64,000 bases of DNA from CAZMVY01 sp964653435 (GTDB lineage Bacteria; Planctomycetota; Phycisphaerae; UBA1845; PWPN01), in assembly GCA_964653435.1 (NCBI GenBank), contig CAZZFA010000003.1, forward strand, positions 1 through 64,000, read 5' to 3'. The notes below the pieces were generated by a model. The model was not told where the DNA came from. It ran no database searches and worked only from the letters and a program-made list of their open reading frames with translations. Made by a program: the position numbers and the translations under genes. This document shows positions 13,858 through 22,650 of this stretch, one piece after another (position 1 is the first letter of the stretch; the number at the start of each line of letters is the position of its first letter).

Positions 13858-14871
13858 TCAGGGTTTCTCCGGTCCGGGCTGATCCAGTTGCAGCGCCTCG
13901 AGCCGCGACGAGCCTCCCGCCTGGCCGATCGTGATGATCGTATCGTGGGCCTGCAGGACGGCGTCGGCGCCCGGGTTGAAGGTCGTGCGGCCGTCGGGAT
14001 GCTGGATGGCGACCACCATGACGTTGGCGCGTTGACGAATCTGCGCCTCGCGAAGGGTCTTGCCCTGCATGGGGGAGCCGGGGGCGATGAGGTACTCGTC
14101 CATTTCCAGTTCCACGCCGCGTGCCGCCATATCGACGAAGTCGACGACATGCGGGCGGGTGAGGAGGTTGGCGATTCTCGCCGCCCCGATCGCGTGCGCG
14201 CTGAGCACGCGGTTGGCCCCGGCGCGCAGCAGCTTCGGTTCCGAGGCGCTCTGCTCGGCGCGGCTGATGATGAACAGGTCCTTTTGCAGGCCGCGAGCCG
14301 TGAGGGTCACGAAGACGTTGTCCGCGTCGTGGGGGAGCACGCAGACCAGCGCCCGGGCGCGCAGGATGCCGGCCTCCAGGAGCGTGCTCTCTTCCGAGGC
14401 GTCGCCCAGGACGTACAGCATCTTCTCCTGCTCAATCCGGCGCGTCCGGGCGGAGTCCCTGTCGATGACGACGACGGGCGTGTGCCGCTCCCGGAGCCCC
14501 TGCGTCACGAGCGAGCCCATACGGCCGAAGCCGCAGACGATGACATGCCCGCTGAGCTGGCTGATTTGTGCGTGCAATTTCCGACTCCCCAGCATACGGC
14601 CGACTTCGCCGCCCACGATCATGGCGGTCACCGTGCCGAAGGCGGCGAAGACCGTGCCGATCCCGAAGACAATGATCACTATCGTCCAGATCCGCCCTGT
14701 GCCGTGCAGGGGAAAGACCTCGCGATATCCCACCGTGGAGAGCGTGGTTGCGGTCATGAACGCCGCATCCGCGAACGACGCCCCTTCCAGCACGACATAG
14801 CCGGCCGTGCCGACCAGGAACACCGTCAGCAGCACGAGCAGGGCAATGATGAGCCGTTTGCGTGAATCCAT
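13858..14871 (-). CDS. Two-TM potassium channel-like protein with RCK (TrkA-N/TrkA-C) domains
   Basis: The protein has 337 residues. Two membrane helices (about 8-28 and 62-85) flank a pore loop with STVGYREVFP in the place of the TVGYGD selectivity filter. A TrkA-N (RCK) Rossmann domain follows at about 108-225 with VCGFGRMGS as the nucleotide-binding glycine motif, and a TrkA-C domain at about 245-330. This is the layout of bacterial RCK-gated K+ channels. The arginine after GY is unlike the classic filter, though I recall similar forms in related bacteria. No strong ribosome binding site is seen at the start. Confidence 0.85.
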   Translation of the reverse strand: MDSRKRLIIALLVLLTVFLVGTAGYVVLEGASFADAAFMTATTLSTVGYREVFPLHGTGRIWTIVIIVFGIGTVFAAFGTVTAMIVGGEVGRMLGSRKLHAQISQLSGHVIVCGFGRMGSLVTQGLRERHTPVVVIDRDSARTRRIEQEKMLYVLGDASEESTLLEAGILRARALVCVLPHDADNVFVTLTARGLQKDLFIISRAEQSASEPKLLRAGANRVLSAHAIGAARIANLLTRPHVVDFVDMAARGVELEMDEYLIAPGSPMQGKTLREAQIRQRANVMVVAIQHPDGRTTFNPGADAVLQAHDTIITIGQAGGSSRLEALQLDQPGPEKP

Positions 14872-14952
14872 AAGGCTCGGGCGCGGGATGCCGATCGCAC
14901 ACCGCGCAAGTCGTGCAGAGGTTCCTCCGGCCGCCCGCCGCTTGCGAGCCGT

Positions 14953-16263
14953 TCACCGTCGCCGGCGCCGGCGGGCCGGCTTGAACTTACTGCCCAGCGT
15001 CTTGGGGATGGTCGGCGCGGCGGCGGCCTCGCCGGACCCGCCGAATACGCTCTGCTCGAAGCGCGACCGCGGCGTCTCGGTCGGCGAGAGGCTCGACCAG
15101 GCCGCCTCCTCGGCAGGGGGCGGGCTGGGCTCGAAACCCTCGATCGTGTCCCGTTCCAGCATCTTGTTGATGAGCTTCTCGATCTCCGTGAGCTGCTTGC
15201 CCTGCTCCTTCGTGACGAAGGTGTACGCGCGGCCGAAGGCGCCCATGCGGGCGGTTCGCCCGATGCGGTGCACGTACACGTCCGGGTCGTCGGGGATGTC
15301 GTAGTTGATGATGTGGCTGATCGCGTGCACGTCAATCCCGCGCGAGGCCAGGTCGGTCGCGATGAGGAGGCGAATCTGGTGTTTGCGGAACCGCGCCATC
15401 ACGCGGTCGCGCTTCTGCTGCACCAGGTCGCCGTGTATCTCCTTCGCCTCGATGCCGGCCTGATGGAGCCGGTGGGCCAGCTTCCGGGCGCCGTGCTTGG
15501 TCCGGCAGAAGATGATGGCCAGCTTCGGCTGATCCCGCTTGAGCAGGGCCAGCAGGAGGCGGAACTTGTCCCACGGCTCGACGGAGAAATAGGCCTGCGA
15601 CACCTCCTCCACGGTCAGCTCGTCCCGCGAGACGTTCAGCTCGAGCGGGTCGTTCGCATACTGGCTTACCAGTCGTTTGATCTCGTCCTCGATCGTCGCC
15701 GAGACGGAGATCGTCTGGTGCGGCGTGCGAATCTGCGAGAGGATGCGGCGGATGTCGTCGCGGAAGCCGATATCGAGCATCCGGTCCACCTCGTCGAGGA
15801 CGGCGAAGCGGATCTCCTCGAACGAGAGCGCCCGCCGGTCGAGCAGGTCCATCAGCCGGCCGGGCGTGGCGACGACGATGTGCGGTTTGCGGCCGAGCTG
15901 GTGAAGCTGATGCCTGATCCGCTCGCCTCCGTAAACCGGTACGCAGCGCACGCGGGTAAACTCGTTGAGACGGATGATTTCGGCGGCGGCCTGCACGGCG
16001 AGTTCGCGCGTCGGCACCAGGACGATCGCCTGGAGCCGCCGATCCGGGTCGACGCGTTGCGAAACGGGCAGCCCGAAGGCGGCCGTCTTGCCGGTGCCCG
16101 TGCGGGCCTGTCCGATGACGTCCCGGCCGGCCAGAACGGGCGGAATCAACGCGCGTTGAATCTCCGTGGGCTCTCGAAAACCGATTTTCGACAGGGCCTT
16201 CAGCCAGGGCAACTCGACCCCAAGCTCAGCAAATGCGGATGGGGCCTGCGGCGGTGGGTGCAT
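14953..16263 (-). CDS. DEAD-box-family RNA helicase with DEVD in motif II
   Basis: The protein has 436 residues, beginning FAELGVELPWLKAL (helicase entry with Q motif at EPTEIQRALIPP). The motifs in order are ARTGTGKTAAFGLP (I), PTRELAVQ (Ia), TPGRLMD (Ib), LDEVDRMLDIGF (II), SATI (III), ATDLASRGIDV (V) and HRIGRTARMG (VI). Motif II reads DEVD instead of DEAD, a rare variant. The C-terminus ends in a run of arginines that would bind RNA. The likely role is ribosome assembly or mRNA remodelling. It is transcribed divergently from alr across a short spacer. Confidence 0.93.
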   Translation of the reverse strand: MHPPPQAPSAFAELGVELPWLKALSKIGFREPTEIQRALIPPVLAGRDVIGQARTGTGKTAAFGLPVSQRVDPDRRLQAIVLVPTRELAVQAAAEIIRLNEFTRVRCVPVYGGERIRHQLHQLGRKPHIVVATPGRLMDLLDRRALSFEEIRFAVLDEVDRMLDIGFRDDIRRILSQIRTPHQTISVSATIEDEIKRLVSQYANDPLELNVSRDELTVEEVSQAYFSVEPWDKFRLLLALLKRDQPKLAIIFCRTKHGARKLAHRLHQAGIEAKEIHGDLVQQKRDRVMARFRKHQIRLLIATDLASRGIDVHAISHIINYDIPDDPDVYVHRIGRTARMGAFGRAYTFVTKEQGKQLTEIEKLINKMLERDTIEGFEPSPPPAEEAAWSSLSPTETPRSRFEQSVFGGSGEAAAAPTIPKTLGSKFKPARRRRRR

Positions 16264-16405
16264 ACCAGCTCCGTAACAACCTCAACAAAAGACCCATTAT
16301 GATACCCCCGTCGAGGCCGGCATGCCAGCCCTGCGTTGCGCCGCGCCGCGGGCGAACGCCCGCGCGGGTTGTCCCCGCACGCGGCCGACGATAGATTCGG
16401 CGTGC

Positions 16406-17569
16406 ATGGTGCTACCCGACGAGACGGTTCCCGCGGGGCCGCCCCGGGCGATAATCAGTCGCGCGGCCATCCGGCACAACCTGGACCTCGTTCGCCGGGC
16501 CGTCGGAGCCGGCGTGCGGCTTTGCCCGGCCGTCAAGGCGGACGCCTACGGACATGGTGTGGCGGCGGTATTGCCCGCACTGCGCGAGGCGGGTGTGGAC
16601 ATCGTGGCGGTGGCAACGTTCGCCGAGGCCGTTGAGCTTCGCTCGCTGCGCTGGACAGGCGGAATCCTGGCGTTCGGCAGGCCCGTGACGGGCGCGACAG
16701 CGCGCGAAGCGAGCGAGCTGGCCTGCGAGGCGATCCGGCACAACGTCGTCTGCACCATCGCGACCGTTGCCGAGGCGGAATCGCTGGCCGCCGCCGCCGC
16801 CCGGGCGGGGCGACCGGCGATCGTGCACGTCAAGCTTGACAGCGGCATGAGCCGGGCGGGCCTGCTGCCGGAGGAGGCAGCAGGGTTTGTGCGGAAACTG
16901 CGATCGATGCCGGGCCTGCGGGTCGAGGGTGTCTACACGCATTTCGCGACGGCTGACGAGGCGGACCTGACGTTCACGCGGGGGCAACTCGCCGTGTTTC
17001 GGGACGCCGCCACCGGGCTCGACGTGGCGGTCCGGCACGCGGCGAACAGCGCGGCCGTCTTCCGGTTGCCGGAGTCGCACTTTGACATGGTACGGCCGGG
17101 CGTGGCGGTGTACGGCTACTGGCCCGATCCGAGCCGGCGGCCGCCGGTTCCGCTGCGGCCGTGTCTGCGACTGGTGGGGCGTCTTGCGGCGGTGAAGCGG
17201 GTTCCGAAAGGCAGCGCCGTCGGCTACGGCCGGACCTTTGTTGCGCCGCGAGAGAGTGTGCTGGGCCTCGTGCCGGTGGGGTACGGGGACGGATACCGGC
17301 GGGCATTGAGCAACCAGGCCGTGATGACGCTGCGCGCCGGAACCGATCGGCAGGCCGTCGTGCCCGTGGTCGGACGGATCAGCATGGACCAGACGATCCT
17401 CGATGTGACGGATGTGCCGGACGTACGCGAGGGCGAGCCGGTGGTGATCATTGATGATGATCCGGACGCGCCGAACTCGGTGGCGGCGCTGGCCCGACTG
17501 ATGAACACGATCCCGTACGAGGTGACGTGCGGGCTGGGGCGGAGAATCCGGCGTGTGGCGGCGGAATGA
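16406..17569 (+). CDS. alr: Alanine racemase
   Basis: The ATG at 16406 is preferred over an earlier frame-compatible start because it gives 387 residues, close to the family length, and the extra N-terminus is low-complexity. The PLP lysine is in AVKADAYGHG (K44). HVKLDSGMSRAG and the second-half motif VGYGDGYRRAL with ISMDQTILDV are typical of the catalytic dimer. It interconverts L- and D-alanine for peptidoglycan. No strong ribosome binding site is seen. The gene after it is only 80 bases away. Confidence 0.95.
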   Translation: MVLPDETVPAGPPRAIISRAAIRHNLDLVRRAVGAGVRLCPAVKADAYGHGVAAVLPALREAGVDIVAVATFAEAVELRSLRWTGGILAFGRPVTGATAREASELACEAIRHNVVCTIATVAEAESLAAAAARAGRPAIVHVKLDSGMSRAGLLPEEAAGFVRKLRSMPGLRVEGVYTHFATADEADLTFTRGQLAVFRDAATGLDVAVRHAANSAAVFRLPESHFDMVRPGVAVYGYWPDPSRRPPVPLRPCLRLVGRLAAVKRVPKGSAVGYGRTFVAPRESVLGLVPVGYGDGYRRALSNQAVMTLRAGTDRQAVVPVVGRISMDQTILDVTDVPDVREGEPVVIIDDDPDAPNSVAALARLMNTIPYEVTCGLGRRIRRVAAE

Positions 17570-17649
17570 GGAACTGCGGATCGTCGAGTAACCGAGTGAC
17601 CGGGCGACCGGGCAACGGACTGACGAACCGACGAAACGACGGGGTATCC

Positions 17650-18111
17650 ATGCTTCGCGAACTGTTCGAACGACAGGCGGAACTGAACCGACGGATCGGC
17701 TTCGACGCGGTAAGGCTGCGGGAGCATTTCGACCCGCAGGTCGCCGGCGAGTGGCTGAACAACTACATCGCCGCGGCGAGCAATGAGCTGGAGGAGCTTC
17801 GCAACTGCACCTACTGGAAGCACTGGTGCGCGGAGGCGAAGGCCGGCCGCCGCTTCGAGCTGCATGACCTGCAGAACGCCCGCGTCGAGGTGATCGACCT
17901 GCTCTTCTTCTGGATCAGCATGGCCCAGTGCGTCGGCCTCGACGCCGATGACGTGATGGAGCTGTACCGCAAGAAGCTGGAGGTCAACCACCGCCGTCAG
18001 GACGCCGGCTACGCCATGGCGACCAAGACCGAGGCGGATAACCAGGGCATTCATCTCGAGGGGAAGCGACGGAACAACCGACCGACGAAGCCACGGAAAA
18101 AGACAACGTGA
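17650..18111 (+). CDS. All-alpha (MazG-superfamily) dUTPase-like protein
   Basis: The ATG at 17650 gives 153 residues. The metal-binding pattern of dimeric dUTPases and related NTP pyrophosphatases is visible: NELEEL (about 46-51), YWKHWC, then RVEVIDLLFFWISMAQ (about 78-95) with the ExxD pair, and MELYRKKLEVNHRRQDAGY (about 104-122). This form hydrolyses dUTP to dUMP and keeps uracil out of DNA. The tail is rich in Lys, Arg and Asn. The 80-bp gap upstream holds a quasi-repeat of GACCGGGC units that also occurs before the permease gene at 27749. Confidence 0.75.
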   Translation: MLRELFERQAELNRRIGFDAVRLREHFDPQVAGEWLNNYIAAASNELEELRNCTYWKHWCAEAKAGRRFELHDLQNARVEVIDLLFFWISMAQCVGLDADDVMELYRKKLEVNHRRQDAGYAMATKTEADNQGIHLEGKRRNNRPTKPRKKTT

Positions 18112-18346
18112 CGCCGTCTCGGCACGCACAAGAAGCCGCTCGGGCATGCGGTTCATCCCCGTTTGAGGCCCCGGCGACCGGACGGGGGCCGGCAAACCGT
18201 CGGAACCGGCCCGGCAGCCTGCCGTCCGAAGGGTATTCCATGACGAACGCTCGCTTACGAATCGCGACTTGTGAGCTCGGAGGGACGAGCCCTGCCCCCG
18301 TGCCCGTCACTTGCCTATTCCGGCCGTATTCGGAATCATAGTAGGC

Positions 18347-19021
18347 ATGGAACCAGCCCGGAATCCGCGCCGCCACCGCACCCGCACCGCACTGATGGTA
18401 TTGACGGCCTTCGTGGCGGCGGCGGTGGTCGTTGTGCTCCTGAGTCGGGAGCGACTGTTTCCGAAACGGTTTGCCGTCGTCGAGCCGGGTCAGCTTTACC
18501 GCGGGGGGTACACGGAGCCCTGGCCGCTGAAGCGGCTGATCGAGGGGTACGGGGTGCGGCATATTCTCTGCCTGATGAACTTTGCCCCCGGCGACCCCCG
18601 TGAGTCCAGGGAACTGAAGGTTGCTTCGGAGACGGGCGTTACGCTCAAGGAGATCCCCATGCCCGGCAACGGCTGCGCCGACTTCGCCAGCCTGGATGCG
18701 GCGGCCGACTACATCGCCGACCCGGCGCACCGGCCGCTGTTCGTCCACTGCGCCGCGGGGGTGCAGCGAACCGGTGCGGCCATTGCCGCCTATCGCATGA
18801 AGCACTGCGGCTGGACCTACGATCGCGCCATTGCCGAGGCGGAGCACTACGGCCTCAGTCGCCGCGACAATGCGGAGCTGTATGAACATCTGCGGGGTTA
18901 CTACGAGTCGCTTACGGGTGTGGCGACGCGGCCCGCAACGGCTGCAACCGGACGTCCTTCCGCGTCCGCTGCGTACCGGTCGGACCCCGCATTGACGCCG
19001 GCGACCGCTCCGGCTCACTGA
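18347..19021 (+). CDS. Membrane-anchored dual-specificity/tyrosine phosphatase
   Basis: The ATG at 18347 gives 224 residues. One transmembrane helix (about 17-37) anchors the protein. The phosphatase domain follows, with VEPGQLYRGGYTEP and the P-loop VHCAAGVQRTGAA (about 139-151), matching HCxxGxxRT with catalytic Cys and Arg. The general-acid loop is probably around EIPMPGNGCADF. The C-terminal 35 residues are Ala/Pro/Thr-rich. It should dephosphorylate phosphotyrosine or another phosphoester on the outer face of the membrane. No neighbouring kinase is seen. Confidence 0.8.
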   Translation: MEPARNPRRHRTRTALMVLTAFVAAAVVVVLLSRERLFPKRFAVVEPGQLYRGGYTEPWPLKRLIEGYGVRHILCLMNFAPGDPRESRELKVASETGVTLKEIPMPGNGCADFASLDAAADYIADPAHRPLFVHCAAGVQRTGAAIAAYRMKHCGWTYDRAIAEAEHYGLSRRDNAELYEHLRGYYESLTGVATRPATAATGRPSASAAYRSDPALTPATAPAH

Positions 19022-19192
19022 AGATCCGCAGCAGCCCGATGAGCGGCCGTTCATTCGCCGCCGGGCATATCGCCGTCGCAGGGGCTTGGCGCGGCGGCGT
19101 CATGCCGCGCGATCATCGGGTTGGCGAATCCCGGGATTTCGTGTGGCCGGCAGGTTTGCGGCGAAGGACGCATCACGGCCGGCGGCCCGGCG

Positions 19193-19585
19193 CTATCCGC
19201 CGAAAAGCCGGCGGCGGATATACTGCAGGCGGGAGGCGCCCTCGCCTCTGCTGTCGCGAAGCCACACCGCCATCGCGCGGTCAAAGCAGTTCGCGCTCAA
19301 CAGCACCACCGCCGGTTCCTTCATGCGGGCTTGCCGCGTCATTCGGATCAGCAGCAGGCGATCCCACCAGCCCAGCGAGGCGGCGCGTCCCAGTTGCCAC
19401 AGCAGCCGGACGGGCTGACGGGCCCGGTCGCCTTGCGCTCTCTGCTGGAGGCGATACAGGATCGCGAGCACGAGGGGAATCGCCGCGAACAGCATCAGCA
19501 CCTTGAGGAGCGTTCCCCCCGCGCCGGGGTTGTCCTGGAAAAGCTGATGGACGGCCCTGGCACGCTCTTCCGGCGTGAGGTCCAC
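19193..19585 (-). CDS. Small membrane protein overlapping the HEAT-repeat gene region
   Basis: A natural-looking frame ends at 19193 and contains one membrane helix (LLKVLMLFAAIPLVLAILY). A conserved-looking cytoplasmic part follows (WWDRLLLIRMTRQARMKEPAVVLLSANCFDRAMAVW with flanks). The start is uncertain. A GTG at 19585 is given here, but it lacks a ribosome binding site. A strong GGAGG inside the end of the HEAT gene is followed seven bases later by ATC, in the same frame, which would add about 12 residues (RPLILLLQAP). The product is about 130 residues. It follows the HEAT-repeat gene closely and is probably cotranscribed with it; function unknown. Confidence 0.6.
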   Translation of the reverse strand: MDLTPEERARAVHQLFQDNPGAGGTLLKVLMLFAAIPLVLAILYRLQQRAQGDRARQPVRLLWQLGRAASLGWWDRLLLIRMTRQARMKEPAVVLLSANCFDRAMAVWLRDSRGEGASRLQYIRRRLFGG

Positions 19586-19605
19586 GGGTGCCTGCAGCAG
19601 GAGAA

Positions 19606-21522
19606 TCAGCGGGCGGATCGCAGCACCTCCTCGTGCATGAGGTCCTCGTCGGCCGGCCCGGGCTCGGGGCCGAGCCCGTCGAGGACTTCGCGGGCGCGAC
19701 GGCGGATCTGCGGGTCCGGGTCGCTCTGCGCGAGCTCGGCGATCCGGTGTATCAGCGGCGTCAGGCGCAACTGCCCCACGACCCACAGGCCGCTTCGCCG
19801 CTGTTCCACATCGGGGCTGCGGAGCATGGCGCACAGCGACTCGGCCGCCTCACGCACCCGGAGTTTGAGCAGTGCCTTGACGGCGTTGGCACGGGTTCGA
19901 TTGTTCTCATCCTGAAGCTTCTCGTGGACGAGCGGCTCGTTCGCGGCCGCCGCGAACAGATTGAGCGATTCAATCGCGTTTGCCTGGACACGGCTGTCCG
20001 GATCGCGCAACGCACCGCGGAGCAGCAGTTCACTGGCGGGCGTCCGGATCTGCCCCAGCACCGTCATGGCGGCACTCCGCACGACGGGGTCGGCGTCGTG
20101 GGCCAGGGTGTACACCGTCTGCTCGAAGGCCGGTCCGCAACCCGCAACCGCAAGGATTCGCAGGGCCTTGATCCTCGCCGTGACGCTCTGGCTACAAAGC
20201 TTCGTCCGGGCGAACGCGTGGACGGTCTCCGGGCGGCTCAGAACCGCCAGACCCCGGTCGGCCTGCTCGCTCGGAGAAAGCGACTCGAACTCGGTCCAGT
20301 ACCGTTCCATCTCCACGACGAACGGGTTGTCTTCGCAGAGCGGGCCCTTGGGCGGCTCGCTCGCCTCCAGCCGGGCGCGCCGCTTGAGTTCTCGCCGTGC
20401 GATGGCCGCGAGCTGGGGATCGCTGCCCTCGACGACCGCTCGAAGCACCATCGACGACGCCGCGCAGCGGGTCTCGCACAAACCCCAGGTCGCGGCCCGC
20501 CGGCCGTCCGGTCCGCCGCGCAGAAGCAGCTTCCGAAACAGGCCGACCTTCGTCTCCGCCGGAAGGTTGGTCTGCGCCAGCAGCCGCACCGCGCCACACT
20601 GATCCTCCAAGGTCCACTTTTCCGCGCAGGCGAAGCTCTCCGTCAGGCGGGGCCATTGCTTTACCAGCCGAAGCGACCGGGACAGCGGCTCGGCCCGCAG
20701 CCGCCAGCTCTGGCGGATCCATTCGGTGATGGTCGGCTCGGGCAGGTTCCCCGACAGCGCCCGTACGATGGTCGGGCGGAACTCATCGTAGGCCAGGGCC
20801 TCAATGGTGAACGGAACAAGGCGGGGTGTAAGTGTGCCCTGGATGATGTCCAGCGCGGCCCGGCGCGCGTGGCCGCCGGCCAGACGCAGGATAGACCAGA
20901 ACCGCTCGCCCAGCTCATCGACAAGCCACATCGCGGTCTCGACGACAGGGGGGTGGAGGTGCTTGTCGAAGGATTCCAGGGCGGCTCCGACGGCGTCGGC
21001 GAGTTCATGCCGGTCGAGCAGCTTTTCCCGCAGCGCCGCCTGCTTGCCGTGCAGGCATTGGGCATCCGGCGGCCCCTCGCCCCAGTCTTTCGTGAAGGCG
21101 GTCATTTCCGTGAGGAATCGGTCGACGAGCGACTGGAGCGCCGTGGCCGCGGCCTTTCGCACGCGGGGGGAGCGGTCGCGCAGAAGGCTGCTCAGCAGAT
21201 ACGCGAGGCGGTATCGCCGCGACTCGGTCACGATGGTCACCACGTTCAGCCGCGCCTGCACCTCGTCCATCGAGCAGCAGTCCCGCATGGCTCCGCAGAG
21301 GCGATCGACGCAGCCAAGCACCACCTGTTGCTGCTCCTTGCTCATCCGGTGGTACCAGGCCACGAGCCCGGCCAGGCCGGCGGGCTGATTGCGCTCGAGG
21401 GCCGCCCGCATGATCGCGTCGATCGCTTCGGGTTCGGCCTCCGCCATCGCCGCAGCCAGCGCATCGTCCGCCGCGAGGTTCCTGGTTTGGATCAGCGCAT
21501 CAAAAACGGCCTTCAATGGCAT
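19606..21522 (-). CDS. HEAT-repeat protein, 638 aa
   Basis: The protein is almost entirely paired helices. Clear HEAT units appear from about residue 475: ALRILAVAGCGPAF, DADPVVRSAAMTVLGQI, DPDSRVQANAIESLN, NRTRANAVKALLKL and DVEQRRSGLWVVGQL with DPDPQIRRRAREVLDGL. Earlier units near residues 105-125 (DRSPRVRKAAATALQSL) match too. There is no signal peptide, so it should be cytoplasmic and act as a protein-binding scaffold. A GATAAT-type promoter lies upstream. The small membrane protein after it may be its partner at the membrane. Confidence 0.8.
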   Translation of the reverse strand: MPLKAVFDALIQTRNLAADDALAAAMAEAEPEAIDAIMRAALERNQPAGLAGLVAWYHRMSKEQQQVVLGCVDRLCGAMRDCCSMDEVQARLNVVTIVTESRRYRLAYLLSSLLRDRSPRVRKAAATALQSLVDRFLTEMTAFTKDWGEGPPDAQCLHGKQAALREKLLDRHELADAVGAALESFDKHLHPPVVETAMWLVDELGERFWSILRLAGGHARRAALDIIQGTLTPRLVPFTIEALAYDEFRPTIVRALSGNLPEPTITEWIRQSWRLRAEPLSRSLRLVKQWPRLTESFACAEKWTLEDQCGAVRLLAQTNLPAETKVGLFRKLLLRGGPDGRRAATWGLCETRCAASSMVLRAVVEGSDPQLAAIARRELKRRARLEASEPPKGPLCEDNPFVVEMERYWTEFESLSPSEQADRGLAVLSRPETVHAFARTKLCSQSVTARIKALRILAVAGCGPAFEQTVYTLAHDADPVVRSAAMTVLGQIRTPASELLLRGALRDPDSRVQANAIESLNLFAAAANEPLVHEKLQDENNRTRANAVKALLKLRVREAAESLCAMLRSPDVEQRRSGLWVVGQLRLTPLIHRIAELAQSDPDPQIRRRAREVLDGLGPEPGPADEDLMHEEVLRSAR

Positions 21523-21545
21523 AAAGCGCGCACGTCCTCCCGCTA

Positions 21546-21575
21546 ATTATCGGCCTGGCGCCAAGCACTCGTGAA
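21546..21575 (-). promoter_or_regulatory. Promoter for the HEAT-repeat gene
   Basis: On the minus strand TTCACG (21575-21570) and GATAAT (21551-21546) are 18 bp apart, giving a start about 18 bases before the ATG at 21522. Confidence 0.45.
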
Positions 21576-21922
21576 TAACCTTTTTTATCGTCGGCAATCC
21601 GGTTGCCGCCCCCGCGGGACGGTCTTGCGCACCGCGGGTGGGGGTGGCGGCGGACGCCGGCGACGTATCGAACCGGGACACGCTTTGCCGCCCCCGCGGA
21701 GCGGTAGTTTCGTTATGGCCGCCTCTTGGGGGGCTGGTCGGCCTCTGGAGAGCCCTCTCGCATGTGCGGGTGCCCCGTCGCGAACCCGGTTGCCAGGGTC
21801 GGGATGCGGGTGCGGCGGGTCGGAATGGGTTTGCGGAGCGGGGGTTGCGGTCCGCAGCCCAGACCATTCGGGGGCGGGTCTTGCCAACCCTCGGCAGCAA
21901 CGCACGTTACGCGCCAGGCACG

Positions 21923-21951
21923 TTGACAATCGGAGGTGGAAACCGTAGTCT
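21923..21951 (+). promoter_or_regulatory. Possible promoter for the ECF sigma operon
   Basis: TTGACA (21923-21928) and TAGTCT (21946-21951) are 17 bp apart. The -10 is weak. The GGAAACCGTAGTCTC string inside could instead be an ECF-type autoregulated promoter. Confidence 0.4.
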
Positions 21952-21954
21952 CTT

Positions 21955-22632
21955 GTGGCCGCGATTCCACAAAGCAGCCTAACCTCGTTAGTTATAGCTG
22001 TGTCTATACCTGCGGAAGAGGATCGACGACCAGCGGACCGACCCGACGCCGGGCCCGAAGATGCCGAGCTTGTTCGGCGGGCACTCGGCGGCGAGGTGGC
22101 CGCTTTTGGTGCGCTTGTGGAGCGGTACCAGCGGCGGGCGGTGTCGGCGTCCTACCGTCTCGTCGGGAACATCCAGGATGCCTTGGAGGTCAGTCAAGAC
22201 GCGTTCCTCCGGGCGTACCGGTCGCTGGGAAGCCTTAACGAGCCGGCGAGGTTCGGCCCGTGGTTGATGCGGATCGTCAGCAACCTGTCGTTGAACTTCC
22301 GGCGGTCGCGGCGGTCGGCAATGCGGGTCAGCGGGCTGCCCCTCGACGACGTGTTATCCGACGAGGAGTCGGCGCCGGCAGCCCGCGAGGAGGCCATCGC
22401 CGGCGGGGAGTGGTCGGTCGACGGGCTTGCTTCCGGCGAGGTCAGGAGTCGGATCGAGAAGGCGATCGCGGAACTGCCCGAGAAGCAACGGCTTGCCCTG
22501 ATTCTTTTTGCCATCGAGGGCTGGCCGCAGCGGGATGTGGCGGAGATGCTGGGATGCAGCCTGGAGGCCGTGAAGTGGAACGTCTTTCAGGCTCGAAAGA
22601 CGCTTAAGGAGAAGTTGGCGGCGTACCTGTGA
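21955..22632 (+). CDS. ECF RNA polymerase sigma factor
   Basis: Starting from a GTG at 21955 it has 225 residues; a GTG at 22000 is an alternative, and neither has a well-placed ribosome binding site. Region 2 is at about 45-110 (LVERYQRRAVSASYRLVGN with DALEVSQDAFLRAYRSL) and region 4 at about 160-222 (AIAELPEKQRLALILFAIEGWPQRDVAEMLGCS, then VKWNVFQARKTLKEKL). It directs transcription in response to a signal relayed by the membrane protein encoded next. The STN-domain gene further on completes a three-gene cassette. Confidence 0.9.
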   Translation: MAAIPQSSLTSLVIAVSIPAEEDRRPADRPDAGPEDAELVRRALGGEVAAFGALVERYQRRAVSASYRLVGNIQDALEVSQDAFLRAYRSLGSLNEPARFGPWLMRIVSNLSLNFRRSRRSAMRVSGLPLDDVLSDEESAPAAREEAIAGGEWSVDGLASGEVRSRIEKAIAELPEKQRLALILFAIEGWPQRDVAEMLGCSLEAVKWNVFQARKTLKEKLAAYL

Positions 22633-22650
22633 GCCGAAAGCAGGCGGATC

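Larger units (their letters stand above)
21523..21954. other. Divergent intergenic region with two promoters
   Basis: This 430-bp gap separates the HEAT gene (minus) and the ECF sigma gene (plus). A candidate promoter is found for each. The middle (21600-21900) is very G-rich and without a credible gene. Confidence 0.5.

Noticed and set aside
11041..13934. Long plus-strand frames opposite glmS and the pseudouridine synthase gene
   Set aside because: They are antisense shadows of well-supported genes, a common effect of high GC at third codon positions.
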